Assembly: GCF_000719955.1 (NCBI RefSeq)
Contig: NZ_JOII01000025.1
Location: 1-64,000, forward strand
Source of the DNA: Streptomyces albidoflavus
GTDB lineage: Bacteria; Actinomycetota; Actinomycetes; Streptomycetales; Streptomycetaceae
Reading direction: 5' to 3'
DNA: 64,000 nucleotides
Shown here: positions 62,513 to 64,000 of the stretch, in pieces
Position numbering within the stretch: the first letter of the stretch is position 1
Layout: the number at the start of each line of letters is the position of its first letter
The notes under the pieces: model-generated
What the model was told of the DNA's origin: nothing
Database searches by the model: none
Seen by the model: the letters and a program-made list of their open reading frames with translations, nothing else
Position numbers and translations under genes: made by a program

Positions 62513-63183
62513 CAGGTGATCCCCCGGGCACGCTGCGGGGAGAGCCGTTCGGCGAGGACGAAGGCGCCTTCCACGGCGAGGGCGAGGGCGGCGACGAGGA
62601 CGGCTCCGGCGACCACCTGCGGGGTGCTGGCGAGGTTGAACCCGGCGGTGATGATCCGGCCGAGGCCGCCGCCTCCGGCGAGCGCGGCGATGGTGGCGGT
62701 GGCGACGAGCTGGGTGGCGGCGATCCGGACGCCGGTCATGACCATGGGCAGGGCGAGGGGCAGTTCCACGCCGGTGAGCACCTGGCGTCCGGTCATCCCC
62801 ATGCCCTTGGCGGCGCGGACGGTGTCGCGGTCGACGCCGCGCATCCCGACGTAGGCGTTGGTGAGCAGCGGCGGGACGGCGAAGAGGACGAGGGCGACGA
62901 CGGTGGGGCCCTCGCTCCAGCGGCCGACCGGGGTGAGCAGGAGGAGGACGAGGACGGCGAAGGTGGGGACGGCGCGGCCGATGTTGGCGAGGTTGACGGC
63001 GAGGGCGCCGCCCTTGCCGAGGTGGCCGAGGACCAGGGCGACGGGCAGCGCGATCAGGCAGCTGACGGCGAGGCAGACCACGGTGAGGACGAGGTGTTCG
63101 GTGAGCCGCTGGGTGATGCCGCCGTCGCCCGACCAGTGGGCGGGGTCGGTGAGCCAGCGCCAGGCTTCGGTGAGGGTGTTCAC
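62512..63183 (-). CDS. Glycine betaine/choline ABC permease (OpuCB/OpuCD-like), second
   Basis: 223 residues with five to six helices. GRAVPTFAVLVLLLL near 73, KGMGMTGRQVLTGVELPLALPMVMTGVRIA near 125-155 (EAA loop) and ATIAALAGGGGLGRIITAG near 170-188 are conserved. It partners the permease at 63180, with an ATGA overlap. Confidence 0.92.
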   Translation of the reverse strand: MNTLTEAWRWLTDPAHWSGDGGITQRLTEHLVLTVVCLAVSCLIALPVALVLGHLGKGGALAVNLANIGRAVPTFAVLVLLLLTPVGRWSEGPTVVALVLFAVPPLLTNAYVGMRGVDRDTVRAAKGMGMTGRQVLTGVELPLALPMVMTGVRIAATQLVATATIAALAGGGGLGRIITAGFNLASTPQVVAGAVLVAALALAVEGAFVLAERLSPQRARGIT

Positions 63184-63863
63184 GAGCCGGCCGCCCTGGT
63201 CCAGGGGGTGAGGAGCCGCTGCACGCCGAGGAGGAGCAGGTCGGCGGCGACGGCGATGACCACGCAGAGCACGGAGGCGGTGAGGACCTGCGCCTTGAAG
63301 TAGGTGTTCATCCCGGCGTAGATGAGGTTACCGAGGCCGCCGAAGCCGACGATGGCTCCGATCGTGACGAGGGAGACGGCGGAGACGGTGGCGATCCGCA
63401 GCCCCGCCATGGCGGCCGGGAGCGCCAGCGGCAGCTCGACGGTGAGCAGCAGCCGCACCGGCCCGTACCCCATGCCGCGCGCCGCCTGCCGGGTCTCCTC
63501 GGGCACGGCCCGCAGCCCGGCGAGGATGTTGCGGACCAGCAGCGTCAGCGAGTACAGGACGAGCCCGGCGACGACCAGCGAGGCGGAGAGGCCGTAGACC
63601 GGGAGGAGCAGCGAGAACATCGCCAGCGAGGGGATCGTGTAGAGGATCGTCGTCACGGCGAGGACGGGGCCGGCCGCCCAGCTCCAGCGGCGGGCGACGA
63701 CGGCCAGCGGCACGGCGAGGGCCAGCGCGAGGGCGACGGGCACGGCGGTGAGCTGGAGGTGTTCGAGCACCGCGTCGAGGAGGATGTGGCGGCGGGTGCT
63801 CAGGTACTCGCCGCAGATCCAGGTGTTGCGGGCCAGGCAGTCGTCCGGCGCGGGCGGGCTCAT
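63180..63863 (-). CDS. Glycine betaine/choline ABC permease (OpuCB/OpuCD-like), first
   Basis: 227 residues from ATG 63863. After about 25 polar residues with two Cys (DDCLARNTWICGEYL) come the helices, with LYTIPSLAMFSLLLPVYG near 95, the EAA loop ARGMGYGPVRLLLTVELPLALPAAM near 150 and SLVTIGAIVGFGGLGNLIYAG near 180-200. First gene of the minus-strand OpuC unit. The 137 bp upstream to the window edge show no gene. Confidence 0.9.
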   Translation of the reverse strand: MSPPAPDDCLARNTWICGEYLSTRRHILLDAVLEHLQLTAVPVALALALAVPLAVVARRWSWAAGPVLAVTTILYTIPSLAMFSLLLPVYGLSASLVVAGLVLYSLTLLVRNILAGLRAVPEETRQAARGMGYGPVRLLLTVELPLALPAAMAGLRIATVSAVSLVTIGAIVGFGGLGNLIYAGMNTYFKAQVLTASVLCVVIAVAADLLLLGVQRLLTPWTRAAGS

Positions 63864-64000
63864 CGGTCCATTGGAACGCCCGCGGCGGCGGGCGGCTCCC
63901 CGGGTTGGCCCGGGCGGGTGCAGGCCCCGCCCGGGCGTGCGTGCGAGGCCGCCGGGAGCCCGCGTCCGCCGGGGGCGCACTGGGCGGCGCGCGATGTGCC

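Overview
High-GC actinobacterial DNA, almost certainly Streptomyces: about 74% GC, dense GTG starts, ATGA/GTGA stop-start overlaps, a modular type I polyketide synthase, and typical Streptomyces families (DUF6230, DUF6114, OpuC, XRE-cupin). I cannot name the species.

Left arm, 1-22036 (minus strand): the edge of a polyene macrolide cluster. A giant PKS gene (start about 20577, 3' end beyond base 1) carries four complete modules and the start of a fifth. The order is KS-AT(mal)-DH-KR-ACP, KS-AT(mal)-KR-ACP, KS-AT(methylmalonyl)-KR-ACP, KS-AT(mal)-KR-ACP, KS-AT. This is the order expected of AmphI/NysI/FscD-type synthases, which build the sugar-bearing, carboxyl-bearing part of amphotericin, nystatin or candicidin-like rings. 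Upstream on the same strand is a GDP-mannose 4,6-dehydratase (mycosamine pathway), and between them lies a good match to the PAS-LuxR (PimM-type) operator. As given, the PKS frame is broken twice, at the same place in KS1 and KS2, where about 160 bp are missing beside a 99-bp exact repeat. This looks like an assembly fault.

22311-32998: secreted amidase and peptidase-like hydrolase, a globin-reductase fusion, a minus-strand group of TPR protein, polyprenyl diphosphate synthase, small protein and carotenoid oxygenase, an SDR, a signal peptidase I and a TetR regulator.

33269-37155: a six-gene, largely translationally coupled operon of alternating DUF6230 and DUF6114 membrane/exported proteins. 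Its promoter holds a 7-7-7 palindrome next to the divergent tetR gene.

37544-46398: the most interesting region. An operon for an MFS transporter, FGGY (glycerol-type) kinase, GlpD, alkyl-DHAP-synthase-like flavoenzyme, GlpP-type antiterminator, ABM protein and zinc alcohol dehydrogenase begins with an untranslated leader that contains a strong intrinsic terminator. An RNA-binding antiterminator encoded inside an operon that starts with a terminator implies a glycerol-3-phosphate-responsive antitermination circuit in an actinomycete.

46477-64000: SRPBCC and DinB proteins, an APH(6)-like kinase read from a probable leaderless transcript, a small membrane protein, a five-gene peptide/nickel ABC importer, a heteromeric acyl-CoA dehydrogenase operon with a palindromic operator, an XRE-cupin regulator with twin operators 21 bp apart, a LmbE-like deacetylase, a proline iminopeptidase-like enzyme, and a glycine betaine/choline OpuC importer split into two convergent units. 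No tRNA, rRNA, CRISPR array or insertion sequence was seen.
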